DNA of 64,000 nt from Druceiella hillmani (lineage: Eukaryota; Arthropoda; Insecta; Lepidoptera; Hepialidae): positions 10,977,501 through 11,041,500 of the forward strand of contig JAYKKI010000074.1 of assembly GCA_039881145.1 (NCBI GenBank). The letters are read 5' to 3'. The notes below the pieces were generated by a model. It did not search any database. It was not told the DNA's origin and worked only from the letters and a program-made list of their open reading frames with translations. Below, piece by piece: positions 1 through 13,441 of this stretch (position 1 is the first letter of the stretch; the number at the start of each line of letters is the position of its first letter). The position numbers and the translations under genes are program-made.

Positions 1-2660
1 TGTACGTTGTTAGTAACGATGTGAAACAATACGTACTTGATATAAGGTTGGTCGGGGATTTCTATGATTCTAATGTAAATGATTATAGGATGGTAACGAA
101 ATCCTATCATGGGTATGTTCGATACACTCTTGGGCGGTTTTTCGTTGTAGTTTTTCTTTACGACTTTTGGAATTTCACTTTGGTTCTTATCGAACCGTTT
201 TTATATGACTTAAACGACTTTTGAATTGAGAACTGGATATGGTTTCTATATAACTTTTAATTTTATTTATTCTTGAAGCTAAATAGTTTAATAAAAAGAT
301 GATTTTGGTTAATTATTAACAATAAGTGTTGTGATATTGTTAGAAATTTTATTCAAGGATAATATTTTAATGACTATTGTATTCAAAGTAAATTCGTGCG
401 TGCGATCATACAATTACTCAAAAACTACTTTTCGTTACTTTCGCCGTGTTTAATCATAAGAAATTTAATAAATATAAGGATTTTTGTTGTACCGTTCATC
501 CAAATTTCATTATAGGTTCAATTTACTACAGTCCCCTTTTTATATAAATTAAAATATATCTGACTCACAACGTTGAACTTCCGCAGGTAGACAATTCAGA
601 AGACTAACTCATAATTACCTGATATATTGAGACTGATAATTAACTGATATGATGGGAGAAAAACAAGTTTTTGCTGGATAAAGTTCTCCCATCCTTTGCA
701 AAGCTGTCACTACAGTAAATATGTTCAAGAGATTATGAATAAGATTTTCGAATTGGGACTAGTTTGTCGCCTGTCCACCGAGTACGAATTTAACTGTAAT
801 TTGGAAAATGAAAAATGAAATGCTTTGGAAGTGACTGGATTTATAATACAAGTAATAATAATAATAAATAAGTTTTCCACGCACGGGCACGCTTACAGCC
901 ACTCCTGTACCATGCCAGTAAGCTGCATATAAACTGTAAATGAAGCAATTTCATGCATTATAATCTTAAAAATATTAATTATAGAAAACACTTTGGTATC
1001 AAAAATTACAGATTTTTTTAAAAACTTTGAAATATTTTGTTGTAAATCCAACCGTTTCCGAAATAATTATTCAAAACCATTTTCAAAAATGGCGGCTCAA
1101 GCCACACACCTATAAACCACTCTCTGTATACTGGACCTCAAAACGTGAAACTTATTTAAAGTATTGTAAGTCATTTATTTGTAATAAAAAGGGAATTTAA
1201 ATGAATTATAAAATAAATCTGGATTTCGTCTAAACAGGTTTAATAAATACGATTGTTAATGTTGGTGCATGTTACAACATTTCTCGTGTTATTTGTTAAA
1301 ACTTACAAAGAATTAAATGGCTTATTATCGGCCTATTCGCATTTACGTCCCATTTTTCCGTAAATATTTCCATAAAAATGAATGGTTAAAATACTCGTTT
1401 TGTTGTATTCCGTCCATTATGAATAATATCTAATTAATGCTAATTAAGATTTCATTTCATTTATGGTGTTCCTTGTACAATACAAGTTTTAGTTTTAAAA
1501 TTTGCATGCATATCAGATATTGCGGCCAAAAAAAGATATTCATATAATTTAGCAAATAACGGCTTGTAAAGGATTGATTTCTAATGGGATTCCTTTTCAA
1601 GAAATATCAGTGTTCAGTATTTGATTACAGTATATTGGTCATCCTTCAGAAGTATGCTTACTCTTTGTTTTTATATAGCTAGACTTTTAAGTTAACTTGT
1701 AACTGAAAAGTCTAGTCTGAAAAACCTACATATGACATTGATTCCTCACTAAAATTGATTTTTAGATTACCTATGAAGATCTTATACTTCTGAAAGTCAT
1801 GCAGTTCTGTCGATTTCTATATCGGTTCGTGATTCTTTCAAAATGATTGAACTGTGATTAGTATTATAATGATAACATGTATAAAAGTAAATTCAGAGTT
1901 CATTACACCAACATAAAAAGGATTCCAAAAAGAAAAAAAAACACTTTTGTATCCAATAAAACTTGATTCGTTTATGCGAATGTTAACCTAATGAAATTTT
2001 GTAATCATAGAAAGATATATTTTACAATTAAGTCGGTTGACTTCACCGGGTCGTTTGTGGTACGTTATTTCTCATCTCACTGCTTTCACTACCAACGATC
2101 ACGGTTAATAAAACAATATAACGGAAAGGTTCAGAAAACTTTATTAGCTTCGAACTCATATAGAAGCAACCGTATGTAAACACTGAACTAATAAAAAGAG
2201 TTTTGTATCAAATAATTGGACGGACTCGAGAGACGGCAAATGTTTTTTTACGGTGATAGACTCGTGGATGGAATTTCCACGCTATTTCTTTCACTACGGC
2301 TTAGGCCGTTTTGTGCCAAGTTGATATTGTGGTCAGTTCGTAGTTGATTACTTTATTGTTGGCGTGTCTTTATAGTTCATCGTCCACACTGTTAGTTAGT
2401 TTGGAAGAAAGAAAATAATTTTATTCGTCAAATGTACCGATTAATGAAGTACCGACTTTAGGACATTATTATAAGTTGACAGAATACTATTGGGACATGG
2501 GAAACATGGAAAAAAAGAAGCTTTGCACTAGGTTCTAAATAATTTCAACAGTTTAAAGTAGAAGTTTAATTTATACTTTCATTTTTCGTACAGGGATTTC
2601 TTCAAAATATAAAGGGATTTTATTTAGTTACTTAGCTTGGCTATAGTGAATGAATGTCAC
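1..2660. repeat. Dispersed repeat R1, copy a (diverged, cut by window start)
   Basis: This segment aligns with 42935-44592 in the same orientation. Exact or near-exact anchors include 115-136 with 43045-43066 (22 identical bases), 347-368 with 43398-43419 (22 identical bases), 1787-1800 with 43662-43675, about 2268-2350 with about 44111-44270, and 2442-2485 with 44351-44393. The order of anchors is the same in both copies. Copy a carries about 1.2 kb (roughly 430-1690) that copy b lacks, so one copy gained or lost DNA there. I see no terminal repeats and no convincing coding frame in either copy. It could be an old large transposon without recognisable genes or a segmental duplication. The homology is seen directly; its nature is unknown. 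Confidence 0.75.
1679..1715. repeat. Short hairpin inside R1 copy a
   Basis: ctagactttt at the left pairs with aaaagtctag at the right, and agtta/taact extends the stem with one bulge. It lies near the edge of the part of copy a that copy b lacks, so it may mark an insertion end. Confidence 0.5.
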
Positions 2661-4018
2661 TTGGAATTGAACTTGAGTACAAAATTATAGATACATTAGA
2701 TGAAAATATTAATAAGCCTCCAATTTTACTCGCTTTCATTAAATATTTTATGTAACTCTAAGTAATAAAAAATGTGCGTGATAATAATTGAATGATAACA
2801 ATTTTAACAAAATTCAAACAACTTTTGAAATATACACGAATTTCCGAATACACGAATTTCCTTGTAGCAATAATATTTACATCTAGTGTCTTTGTATAAT
2901 ATTTTATTGTATTTTTTTGGATATTGATGATATAAATATTCGTTTTTAATGATAAATAATTGAATATGACTAGAGAAAATTAAACAGTGGTGATGAAACG
3001 TCCAAATATTGAAATGATTTAAAAAAATATTGGTCGGTAAATACGAAAGGGTCTGAAATAAGTTATAAGGAAGGATTAGTCCATTTTTGAATATTTGCTT
3101 GTTTTTTCTCTTATATGTTTGTTAGAACGAGAAAAATATTTAAAAAAACCTACTGGACTGATGGAATTAATGTTGTATTCGTTAGTACCTAAAAATAAAT
3201 ATAACAGGTTTTACAGGGATTCGAATTCAGAAAAATGAGAAATACAATTTTTTTTATCAATTAATAATACTAATCGTTATAGTATTGTTAAATGTCGAGG
3301 AAAAAATTATTAAAAATAATGTATTTTCAAGACTCAGAGAAATTTGCAGATTGCATATTCCAACGTATCACGAGGTGTGATGTTTTGAAATATGTGGTGA
3401 AACAGGAATGCAAAGATACGAAAACACAAAATAATTTAAAGTCGTTTTTGTCAGGTTTAAGGCAAAAAGGAAGAAATTAAATAAAAGACACGTCAACTCG
3501 CTTGCAATAACAATGAAAATAAAAGTATCTTCAGTATAAATATACAAAATTAAAACATATCAAACAATAAACATTTTTTATAATCATCAAAATGTTGCGT
3601 TTTTGGATAGAAATGGAAATGAAAGATGGAATTTCATAAAAAAAAATTAAAAGACCTCGGTCAACTAATCAACCTAACTTGATTAAATTTATGATAGAAT
3701 TATTTCTTTTACGATACCATAAATATTGTTTACAATGAAGTTCTACAAAAGTATTATAGTTTTTGAAAGCTTCTATCTTATAGACTACCATAGAGGAATC
3801 TAAAACAGAATATGCCTTCTCTCAAACGGGTAATTCCGTGCATCAAAATAAATATACTTAAAGCTTGTTCCTGTAAAAAAATGTGTCTTTTTTTGGTAAA
3901 ATCGCAACTTTGACAGTAATCAGAAAGAAATAAAAATTTGAGACAGTTCCTTAACAATATGTATTTAGTTTTATTCACAGAATCACCTGTATGAATAAGG
4001 GATAAACCCTTTGATACA

Positions 4019-4030
4019 CCTATATGTATA

Positions 4031-4084
<54 letters not shown>

Positions 4085-4107
4085 TGTGTGTGTATCTGTG
4101 TGTGAAT
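4019..4107. repeat. (TA)n microsatellite with TG-rich tail
   Basis: Long alternating TA tract interrupted by single G and C steps, running into tgtgtgtg. It creates false overlapping ORFs on both strands that read as YI repeats. Confidence 0.95.
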
Positions 4108-4727
4108 ATAAATATATTGCCTCCAATGTCATTCGTAAACGCATATTGCAAAAAATATATAATTCCATTTAAAAGCAATTTTTTCACTTTTGACTTCACT
4201 TGCGCTATGAGACTTTCCATTCTGCCCACTTTCAAGGTCATGGATCGACTAAAAGCAAAAATGTGAATAGGGGTAATATTTTAAGACCGTTTGAATTTAT
4301 GATTCAGTGCTTCCTAAAATCACAAAATTCGTTTTATGTAATCAGTAGAACAAATTAAAAAATTAAGCAATTGGCTTGTAATTGTTTGGTTTGATTGAAA
4401 CAACGAAGCTATTTTTTAACGGAGGAGCAAATGGAATAGAAACAGTGAAATTTTCTTTTGTATGAATTTGTGTTTAATCAGATTTATTTAAAATGATATA
4501 AGGCTTGCGACTTATTCTTTGTGAACAAATAAATAAAGGAAATTGAAAATATTTGTCGAAAAACAAATCCAAGCACCTTATGGAAATATGAAGATAATCA
4601 AAGTGAAAGCTTCTTCGGTAAAAGCAAGCGATGGTGATCTAATTTTGCAATTACAAAATAGAACACTCACACTCGCCGCACTGAAACATACAATAAAAAT
4701 GGTAGCAAACATATGTCAATACGCTTG

Positions 4728-4766
4728 TAGTAGCAGTAGTAGCTGAGATGCGCCCTACTGCTACTA
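4728..4766. repeat. Trinucleotide-like inverted repeat
   Basis: tagtagcagtag (4728-4739) is the exact reverse complement of ctactgctacta (4755-4766), a perfect 12-bp stem with a 15-base loop. It resembles a short TAG/CAG-type microsatellite that flipped. Confidence 0.6.
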
Positions 4767-5678
4767 GATCGTCGGTTATCATGAAAGTGTGTCTCTGACA
4801 CTTTGTAATCAACTTTAAGAGATATAATTGTTAACAGAAATCGAAGTCAATATTTTAAAGGAATTTGATCCTTAAGCATCGATCTATAGTTACATAAAAA
4901 GCGTAAAAGTTTGTTTATTTATTTGTACTTACTGATCTCTGGAACCGCATTTCTGAATTTAAAAATTCTTTTAGTTTTAAAAGCTCGTGCTTCGGTGAAG
5001 ATTATTGGCTGTATGTCGTCATGCTATTATTCGTAGGGGCAGTGCAATGGTGAAAATGTAACAGAAGTTGTGGAACATTAATTAAACGGCCCAAGGTTTA
5101 ATATCCGTGTTAACATATCCCCAAGCCCGATGATCTAGGTTATTTGATGAACGGAGCCGCGAGGTTTAATAATTGTAGTAAGGGGAGAAGCTGAATTAAG
5201 ACAATTTTATGAAGATGAAACTGCGGACTTTGAAGGTATAAAAACACAAAAATATCTGTACGTATCTCTCTTATGATGCACTGTTGAATTATTTTGATAC
5301 TTGGGAATATACCATTAATGACTCTTTACATTTTTAATTGGGTAATTTCTGATTGTTCACCATCTTAAAATTATTTGTTAAAAATCACTTCAACCGAGAT
5401 AAAAATTTATTTAACAATGAAAGGGCATAAGTTACACGAGAACTTAGTTACGGAATTCTCATAAAGAGTCATTCTAAGATTTCACAATAAAATGAAGTAT
5501 TAGGTTGACACATTATGTTACAAGGATGGATACGTAGAACACTTTCGTCTGCACACATTTTATTTTTTTAATACAAAATCCAATTAATGAATACTATACA
5601 AATATAATGTGAGACTAATAACAGGTCAATGCGGTTCGTTTGCTTAACGTCGGCCAACTAGCCGCAAGTTGTTTTCCA

Positions 5679-5680
<2 letters not shown>

Positions 5681-5725
<45 letters not shown>

Positions 5726-5776
5726 CATATATATGTATATATATATATACACATACATACATATATCTACATATGT
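5681..5776. repeat. (TA)n microsatellite, compound with ACAT
   Basis: Alternating TA for about 40 bases, then ATAC/ACAT steps. No coding meaning. Confidence 0.95.
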
Positions 5777-6775
5777 ATTCTCTATATAAATATATCGTCT
5801 AGTACATCTTTTTTTGACTTAAAAAAATATATTTAAAAAAAATGTGAGATATGGCTTATCGCTGTTTTTTTTTTCGATAAACCCTAAGTAAACTTTTTTT
5901 TAGAACCATCTTATGTTAAATTGAAAAAAAGTTATTAATTATAATAATAGAGGTTTATTTATTGCATTCGCGTTATGAGTAATTGTTTACCGTCGTTTTT
6001 TTTTTAAATTAAAAAATACATATTGCATAGTGCTACTTATAGGTAGCCAAAGTTATTCCTAAATGAAACGAGACGTTCTATATTTTGCAGAAACAATCGT
6101 CGACATATTCTGTGTACAGCAAATACAATCTCTAGACTCATTTGTAAGTTTCAGACTTACTCTCTAATGCCAATATTATTAGCCACAATAACGTCACTTT
6201 ACCGTCAAAAGGTTATTATGTGGTTTCATCCATCATAATAGTATCAGCTATTAGTGTGATTCTTATAATTTTGGAATGTGTCGTAGCACTGGGTCCCTTG
6301 TAGTTTTAACCTTAATACTATTTTGTTCCATCCATTCCATTACATTTGTATTTAGTTCCATCTTACTCTTCACGTATATATAAAATTTATAACTATTATA
6401 ATAAATAAACATTTTATAAAAAAACAAAATCTGTCATTTATGGAATTGATGATTAAAATATAACATACATTTATCAGAAAATATAACATACATTGATTAT
6501 AATATACATTTATCAGATCGTCATTTTCGTCCTGTTAATATCGTCGGCCGAAACTTTATAGACTTTTGCCAATTATCTTTTTGGTGATTTTTGACGAATC
6601 TTCGTCGGGCTGAGGTTATAATTTACTTATGTTTATTTTTAGGAGATCCCCTATCAAAATTGCGAATACCCCGCCCGGGCGAAGCATCACGTACACATAC
6701 GTAAAGAAAATACTAGGCATTAAATAGAAAAAAAAGTAAAAAATTATTAAATAAAAATAGTACATATAAATTTAC

Positions 6776-6889
<114 letters not shown>

Positions 6890-7364
6890 GAAATAGATTC
6901 ATAACGAGCGCATGTACAACCAAATATCTTGAATCACAGCTGAATTGCTAATATCCGTTAAAGGAGTTCCATTGTTCATTTCCGAAACTTATCATCAGTT
7001 TATCATCATATTTGTATGAGACCCTTAAGTATGAATTTGAAAGTATTCAAATAATCTCATTTTTGAAGTCGGTTTATTAAGTATGAAACGCCAATAGGAC
7101 CCTTGATTAAATATATTTATTTATAAATAACAATGTTTGATATTCGGCAATAATACTGTTATTCATCATTATAACGTCAATGGCATGTTATCTATTAACG
7201 GCAGGAGTTGATATACATTTGAGTATTCTAATTTATAGATATTAAATTTGGGGTACGGGTTTACCTACTGTTATTTGACAAGTCAAACAGTTGTAGAAAA
7301 GGTACTCTAATATCATTTAGATAACAATTTATTTTCAAAGTTATATTATAATGCCACTACTGCC

Positions 7365-7885
7365 TCTTCCTAACGTCGTTAGGAAAACGCAGCAGAACGC
7401 TGTGATTACGCTTAATCACACGAATAATGAAATAATGTATTTGCAGATATATCGCCATCCCCATGCAACTTAAGGAGGGGTTCCTAATTGGTTAGAAAGG
7501 CGTGAATGTAAACACAGTAGCACGGTGTATACGCTTAACCATTGAAATAATGAAATAATTTATTCGCAGATATACCCCCACCCCGTGCAACTTAATGGAC
7601 CCCTAATTGTTTAGAAATATGTGAACGTAAACACAGTAGAACGGGGTTTACGTTTAATCACTCAAATAAAGGAATAAGGTATTCGCAGATATACCCCCAC
7701 CCACATGCAACTTAATGGATCCCTAATTGGTTAGAAACGCATGAACGTAAACACAACAGGACGGTGTTTACACTTAATCGCTCAAATAATGAAATAATGT
7801 ATTCGCAGATATAACCCCACTCCATGCAACTTAATGGACCCCTAATTGGTTAGAAACCTCCCTAGAAAGGCATGAACGTGAAAGC
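7365..7885. repeat. Minisatellite, about 120-bp unit, about four units
   Basis: The motif gcagatat recurs at 7443, 7566, 7685 and 7805, giving spacings of 123, 119 and 120. Each unit also holds, in fixed order, a C-rich block, gcaacttaa, a cctaattggtta-like block, a gaacgtaaacaca-like block, and then ataatgaaataatg. Units differ by point changes and small gaps, and the first and last are partial. The array stops about 25 bp before the flanking repeat of the foldback retroposon. Confidence 0.9.
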
Positions 7886-7908
7886 TTACAAAACTTTTAT
7901 ATGCAAAG

Positions 7909-8138
7909 TTAAACATACACAAATAAATGAAACTACGTGATGTAGTAATATTTCTACTTTCTTTAAGTTTTTTACCGCGACCTAGGTTTCGTTGTATTAC
8001 AACATCTTCAGGTGGGCTCTTAGCAAAGATGATCGATCGATCTATCTATATAATACTACATCACGTAGTTTCATTTAATTGTGAATAATGAATTTCTACA
8101 AAATTAACCCCAAATATGTTCAATAATTAAACATACAC
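7909..8138 (-). mobile_element. Foldback retroposon, copy 1
   Basis: The element body (7921-8126) is flanked by a 12-bp direct repeat, ttaaacatacac, at 7909-7920 and 8127-8138, which fits a target-site duplication. It carries inverted arms: aaatgaaactacgtgatgta near 7925 and its complement ending at 8076. On the minus strand it matches the copy at 40250-40439 almost base for base, including about 45 bp outside the arms. The centre (7980-8013) is identical in both copies and contains CTGAAGA, a short GTTGT/ACAAC stem and GAAAC, which resembles a hammerhead ribozyme core. Flanking repeats of differing length suggest target-primed reverse transcription (SINE- or Penelope-like) rather than a cut-and-paste MITE. 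No coding capacity is visible. The family name is unknown to me. Confidence 0.8.
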
Positions 8139-11100
8139 ATTAAAAAAGATTTCGTTTTAAAGTATTTAAGAACTGTTGACTAAAAATAATAATAATTTGT
8201 TATTCTTTCTGCTCGTACCTCTCGTAGTCATTACTCAAAATAACTCACCGCACAATCCATAAGAAGGAAAGACAAATTGAGATTAACAAAGCATTCAGCA
8301 GCATCGCGTCGTGAAACAACGCAACCTTTAAGCTCTTGACAAAAAGTGTTAGATAAAATAAACGCAACATAAATCAAAACGAAAGCTTCGGGACGGCGGC
8401 GATCAATTTAATAGCTTACGTGGAGCTTTCTTATCTACGCCGCAGCTAAGCTGCACCGGAAGCATAACTCCTTCCGTGCAGGGCGCTTGAAATATCAGGT
8501 GGACGAGCGCGTGTCGCACGTAAAGCAATCATTCTTGTCTACATAAAGCGAATTAACAGCTCTTTTTATTATTAATGGTCCATATTGTCGTGTTGGTCTT
8601 GGCCATTGATTTCAAGTTACAAATACTTGGTGGTCTTTTAATATATTAATAATTTTAATATTAGCTATTGAGATATGTGCGGGTTAATATCTTTATTAAC
8701 TATCCTATTTCAAGTTTATGCGTCAACTGGTTCTAAAAAACAGCTGTGACAGGCTGATAGTTTTTGTATTGTAATAAAGGACCCTAAAAATTAACTTTAA
8801 CTGATTTAAAAATTCATAATAATTTAGATCAAATGAAAGTAGGTTTTGACAAGCTTAGCTCGATGTGTTTTCATAATTTGACAGAATATGAGGACACATG
8901 GAGCTACGCCTTACATGGAACGACGGTAGAATATTATTTCAGCAAAATGCAAGAAGCGTAAGGAAAAATGGATAAATTTAATACAAGTTATTGTACATTC
9001 ATTGTATTTTTTAATAAAAAACGTAGATTTGAATATTACATTTTGAAATATTATTATCTTCTTAAGTTGGACTTCAAATATTTTTTTACGTTGCTACTTT
9101 GTCTGCTTTTCAATACAGAGATAACAATTGCATGAAAATGCCTTTTAGTTTATTAGTACCTTGAAATAAAGGCTAATCAAACAAAATTGATCTAATTACT
9201 TCTTAGGCAACGAAAAAAATGAAATACTGCAGTTTCACTTTACGATTAGTTTAAAGTCACGTTTTTTACAATCGTTTCAACCGTCACTTTGAAACTGAGT
9301 TCATATATTTATTGAACAGAAAGGGTTGAATCAATTTCTCCGAAAGAAGAAGAGTAACTCTTTACAAAATGAATTCCTATTTCATCAATATTAAGTTGGC
9401 TTACAAGTATATACTATTTGCCACGAGTTTGGAATTTTATAGAAATTATTGAAAGTTTATGGATTATTTATAACAAGATATGACGAGAGGGAAGTGTATT
9501 CTATTAATAAAAATTAGTGCGAAGCCTTTAGATGCAATACGTCAAGGGAAATAGATTTACATAGGTCTTAAGTACGGACTTGTTTTTGTATGATTTCCGC
9601 CTTAATCACGATATGAAAACTCCTCAAATAACATGTGACATTAGATGAAGATATCAATGGTGTTTTACGAGATGGCTAAAATTTTGTTCAGAAAATTCAC
9701 GAAAAACGACTATGATCTTGAAGTAATTCCTTTCCGGTAAATATCCAACGAATATAACACCTAATAAAAGCAGGTTCTTAGCTGAATAATGGTCAGTTGG
9801 CTGAAAGTATTAATTGCATCCACTGCGCAATAAAAAGGTATTTGCGTAAGGATAAGTTTCCAAAATATCTACTCAAAAATAAGTCTAAGTAAGCCCAATT
9901 AACTGCACAGAATAATAAACTACATCAAATAATTTAAACTATTTCTACAAAAAATTTCAAAGATATAAAAATATAAGGTAATTTTTCATATTTTAAGAGG
10001 AAAAATTTATATAAAATATTTTATACACATACTGAGATAATAATACTAAATAATATTACATATACCTTCATTAATATGGACTATTCAGTCAGACTCATCA
10101 GCTCTGGTATTAAATAGTGCTATTAACCTGAATTTCATACCAGAAAGAGGGAAGCTTATGTTACTGTTTTTTATTTAGTAAAGCTTTCACTCTGTTGATA
10201 AAATATTGAATATCTGTTTTTAATTATAAAACAAAATACTGGTTGCTTAAGTAATGTAAATTTTAGAAACCAGTAAAAAAACAAATCGTTTTTTGTTATA
10301 AAACGTGGGATATCTACGTCTGCGTAATTTTTCAGATTCTCCTAAAACAAAGACAGTAAAAATCCAGAGAGAAACCTATTAGAAGCTAAACGATGCCTCA
10401 TATTAGATCTGCTTATACTAAATTTCACAGATTACAGTAAACAGTTCGTAAGTTATAATATAGTTTAAGAACCTGTAACATGCAACGTAGACGACCGATT
10501 ATTATATGTTGTGAGATGTCGGTCTCATCTTCATCGATTCAGAATATATGTCAAAAGACGCGGCCCGCCGATTTAAGTATCTTTCGTCTCCATCAGCGCT
10601 TATTCTATGATATATTCCATGCTTTTCTCCGTTAGCACATTTTCACTCGTAACGTTCGGATCGGAGAAAGTCGACCCGTCATTCCGATTGGTTTGTGTAA
10701 TCGACCAATTTTTTTATAGGGCGAGGCGTCAAAATATTTAATGTTATATGATCTGTGTTAGTAGATTATAGTTCATCCGATATCGAAATCGTTTTTATAG
10801 TTTGTCAATGAACTCAGGTGGACTTTTAACAATGCTATTTTTTGTTATTTTGACTTCAACATTTCTGGCGATTTGCAGCGGTGTCTATTAAAATTTTTGC
10901 TATTTGAATATGATTTAAAAATACGTAAAATTTTATGTTTTCAGATTAAAACTTTTCCAAAAAAAAGGTGCAGGACTAACAGATCAACAAAAGAGCACGT
11001 TTATAAAGATACCTTTTCTTCTATTCAGATAAGAAATTCCAAAAACCTGTAAATTACACACAGGAATAGCACTATTCAATATACGTTTAGGTACATATAA

Positions 11101-13184
11101 AGTTTAAATATTTCACGGACTAGAGCTTCTATTACACTTTCTACAATCACAAATGTAATTTTTTGAGAAAATATAAAATCATATGAATTTGTTTTAAATT
11201 ATGATATCTATAATTATCGCTATTGTTTTCCTATAAACTTTTATTAAGCTTTTAGGAACGCTGTTATGTTCGTAATTTTAGGTTCGATATTTTTAGAAAA
11301 AGGACACGGAATCCTGGTCGATAATTTTTCACATGTTTTTCAGTATGCCTTTGGGTATATGCTACTTATAAGTAAAAAATGAGGTCTTTTTCTCTACACG
11401 ACATGGTAAATTTATAGAATTTTCAGTATTTTATTTACAGTTTCCAATAATCCCATAAAATTATGTATTGAGATATATAAAAGTTAATATGCCTCATCAT
11501 TTTGCAAAAAATAATTTTTGATAGTCGTTCCTGAGAAAGGGCACTATAACAGACGAATGGACACTTAAATTAAATTTTTTTTTAATTTTCAGTCATAAAA
11601 CTATAAATATTTTGATAATTAGAAATTTCAAAAAGGAAATTTGATGTCATATGTTAAACACACGTGAATACTCAGCACGCTTTTCAAATATATTTTTAAC
11701 AAAATGGTAAGTTTCTCATCATAATTGTAAGAAGTTTATATATAACGAATTGAAAAAAAAGAGACGGTTGTAAAACTCACAAAACCTAAGTAGGTAATTT
11801 TACCTGATCGGTAATTCTTTATTCGTACCATCGTACGATCGGTCGATCATTAAACTAATCCAGAAGAGTGAAGTGTGAGAGGCCACTGAGTAGAAATAAC
11901 GCCAGTCGACTTCGCTTATTGCATTATTTGTCAATTGAATTTGAGCGTATCCTCGGGGTCTTCCCAGAGTAACGTTTCCGTATTTCGACGATAAAATTCA
12001 GCTCACATTTTAGATAAATTCATTTGATAGTGGCCTGTAGAAGAGTCCGTAGGTTTAATTCGCAGTTCCTATTCGGAGTACGAACATTTCGTGGGAAAGG
12101 ATAATTTATTGAGTGATTACATTTTTCGACGGGATAAAAGTTTATAATTTGAATAAACAAAAATTCATATTTAGACTCTTGATTTTATTTTAGTTCTTTT
12201 CTTACATGTTTGCTCGCCTAGACCGTCGGTTGAAATGAGATATATAAGCAATGGATAACATTGTCATGATTGTTGGCAAGCTGACACTTTTTTTAGTTTT
12301 GTATATTACGAAAAATACGAAACCATTATGAAGTTACTCAAGTATTCCTCAATCTCTCCCATAAAATCCGTTCTTCTCAAAAAAACCTACAAACTTTAAA
12401 CTTGAAATTTGGCAAAGTTGTAAAATGCGTTATCCTTATAAGCCTCATTTGTTAAAACATTCGTGTATATGGTAATCACGAGAGGGCAAATTACGCACTG
12501 CTAAACATTTCTTGAATGGAATGAAAGTGAAAATATTATTAGGAGTTTAAATTGCATTTCCTCTTTCCCACTTCTTACTTCTAAATCGAAAATCATTAAT
12601 TAACTTTGTTGGTAGAATCGGACTACTAATTTAAAGAGGAATTAAAGCGATTTTCTAATGTTTTGAGCAATTCGCATTATGTGCTCGGTTAAACACTTGA
12701 AATATATATTATATACTCTCTGATACACTCGAATATATATATTATGTCATGAATTATAAGGGTTGATTTCTTATTAAGTTTTAATTTTTTAACGTAATGT
12801 GTCGTTTGGGGTATTGATTCAGAAAGGGCTCGTAAAAAGGATTTCAAAACGTTTCCTTTAACAAACTTTATTAAATTGATGAAGATATCTACGAAAAACT
12901 TGTCTCTTCCATTTTTGAAACTGCTAAACTAAAAATTATAAAAACAGTGTCATTATATATTAAGTCAGAATTTATCAAAAAAATCTCGCAATTCTTGGGA
13001 AATGCCTAACATTTTTACGCGTAAAGATAATATCATGCAAATACATGATGAAAAGAATATTAACATCGCAATTGTTTACAGGTTCCAAAGTGTCTAGGGA
13101 ACGGAAGTAGGTTGAGTTTTATTAATTTTTTTCGTGTGTTTTTCTATTTATGAACTGTCCGCCGTCTTATCAAGAGACATCAGT
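8139..13184. other. Intergenic stretch, no gene seen
   Basis: Unique-looking AT-rich DNA. Islands of clearly higher GC lie at about 8330-8560, 10490-10720 and 11790-12110. None has a long ORF or a protein family I recognise. About 12340-12440 has weak similarity to the gggttccgta dispersed repeat, with cgaaacc-like and ttgaaatttggcaaa-like words. The ORFs in this block are no longer than chance allows at this base composition. Confidence 0.5.
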
Positions 13185-13275
13185 TTCTGTTTTGGGTTTC
13201 CGTACACAAAAACAAATCTTTATAAGATCATTTACGTTTCCGTATGTCCGTTAATTACAGCTGTTTCGTTACATT
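13185..13275 (+). repeat. Fragment of the gggttccgta dispersed repeat
   Basis: Reads gggtttccgtac, then an A-rich stretch, tttataagatcattt, then tccgtatgtccgtt and cagctg. Similar order is seen at 25250, 26760, 30690, 32260, 34450 (reverse), 46750 and 50490 of this window. The order of words, not exact identity, supports the call. Confidence 0.6.
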
Positions 13276-13295
13276 ACGTATAGAATATTCGTACG

Positions 13296-13299
<4 letters not shown>

Positions 13300-13378
<79 letters not shown>

Positions 13379-13402
13379 TTATTTATTTACACACACACAC
13401 AC

Positions 13403-13439
<37 letters not shown>

Positions 13440-13441
13440 TG
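13300..13441. repeat. Compound microsatellite (TA)n-(TTTA)n-(CA)n-(TA)n
   Basis: Two TA tracts are separated by an ATTT tetranucleotide run and a short CA run. It is the longest and most complex microsatellite here. Confidence 0.95.

Noticed and set aside
3983..4266. Three overlapping ORFs of 61-80 codons rich in Tyr-Ile repeats
   Set aside because: They are translations of a (TA)n microsatellite on both strands. The same applies to ORFs over the arrays near 30.1, 37.9 and 44.6 kb.
7365..7885. CRISPR-like array (repeated words at even spacing)
   Set aside because: The whole 120-bp unit is repeated rather than short repeats with unique spacers, and the DNA is plainly eukaryotic.
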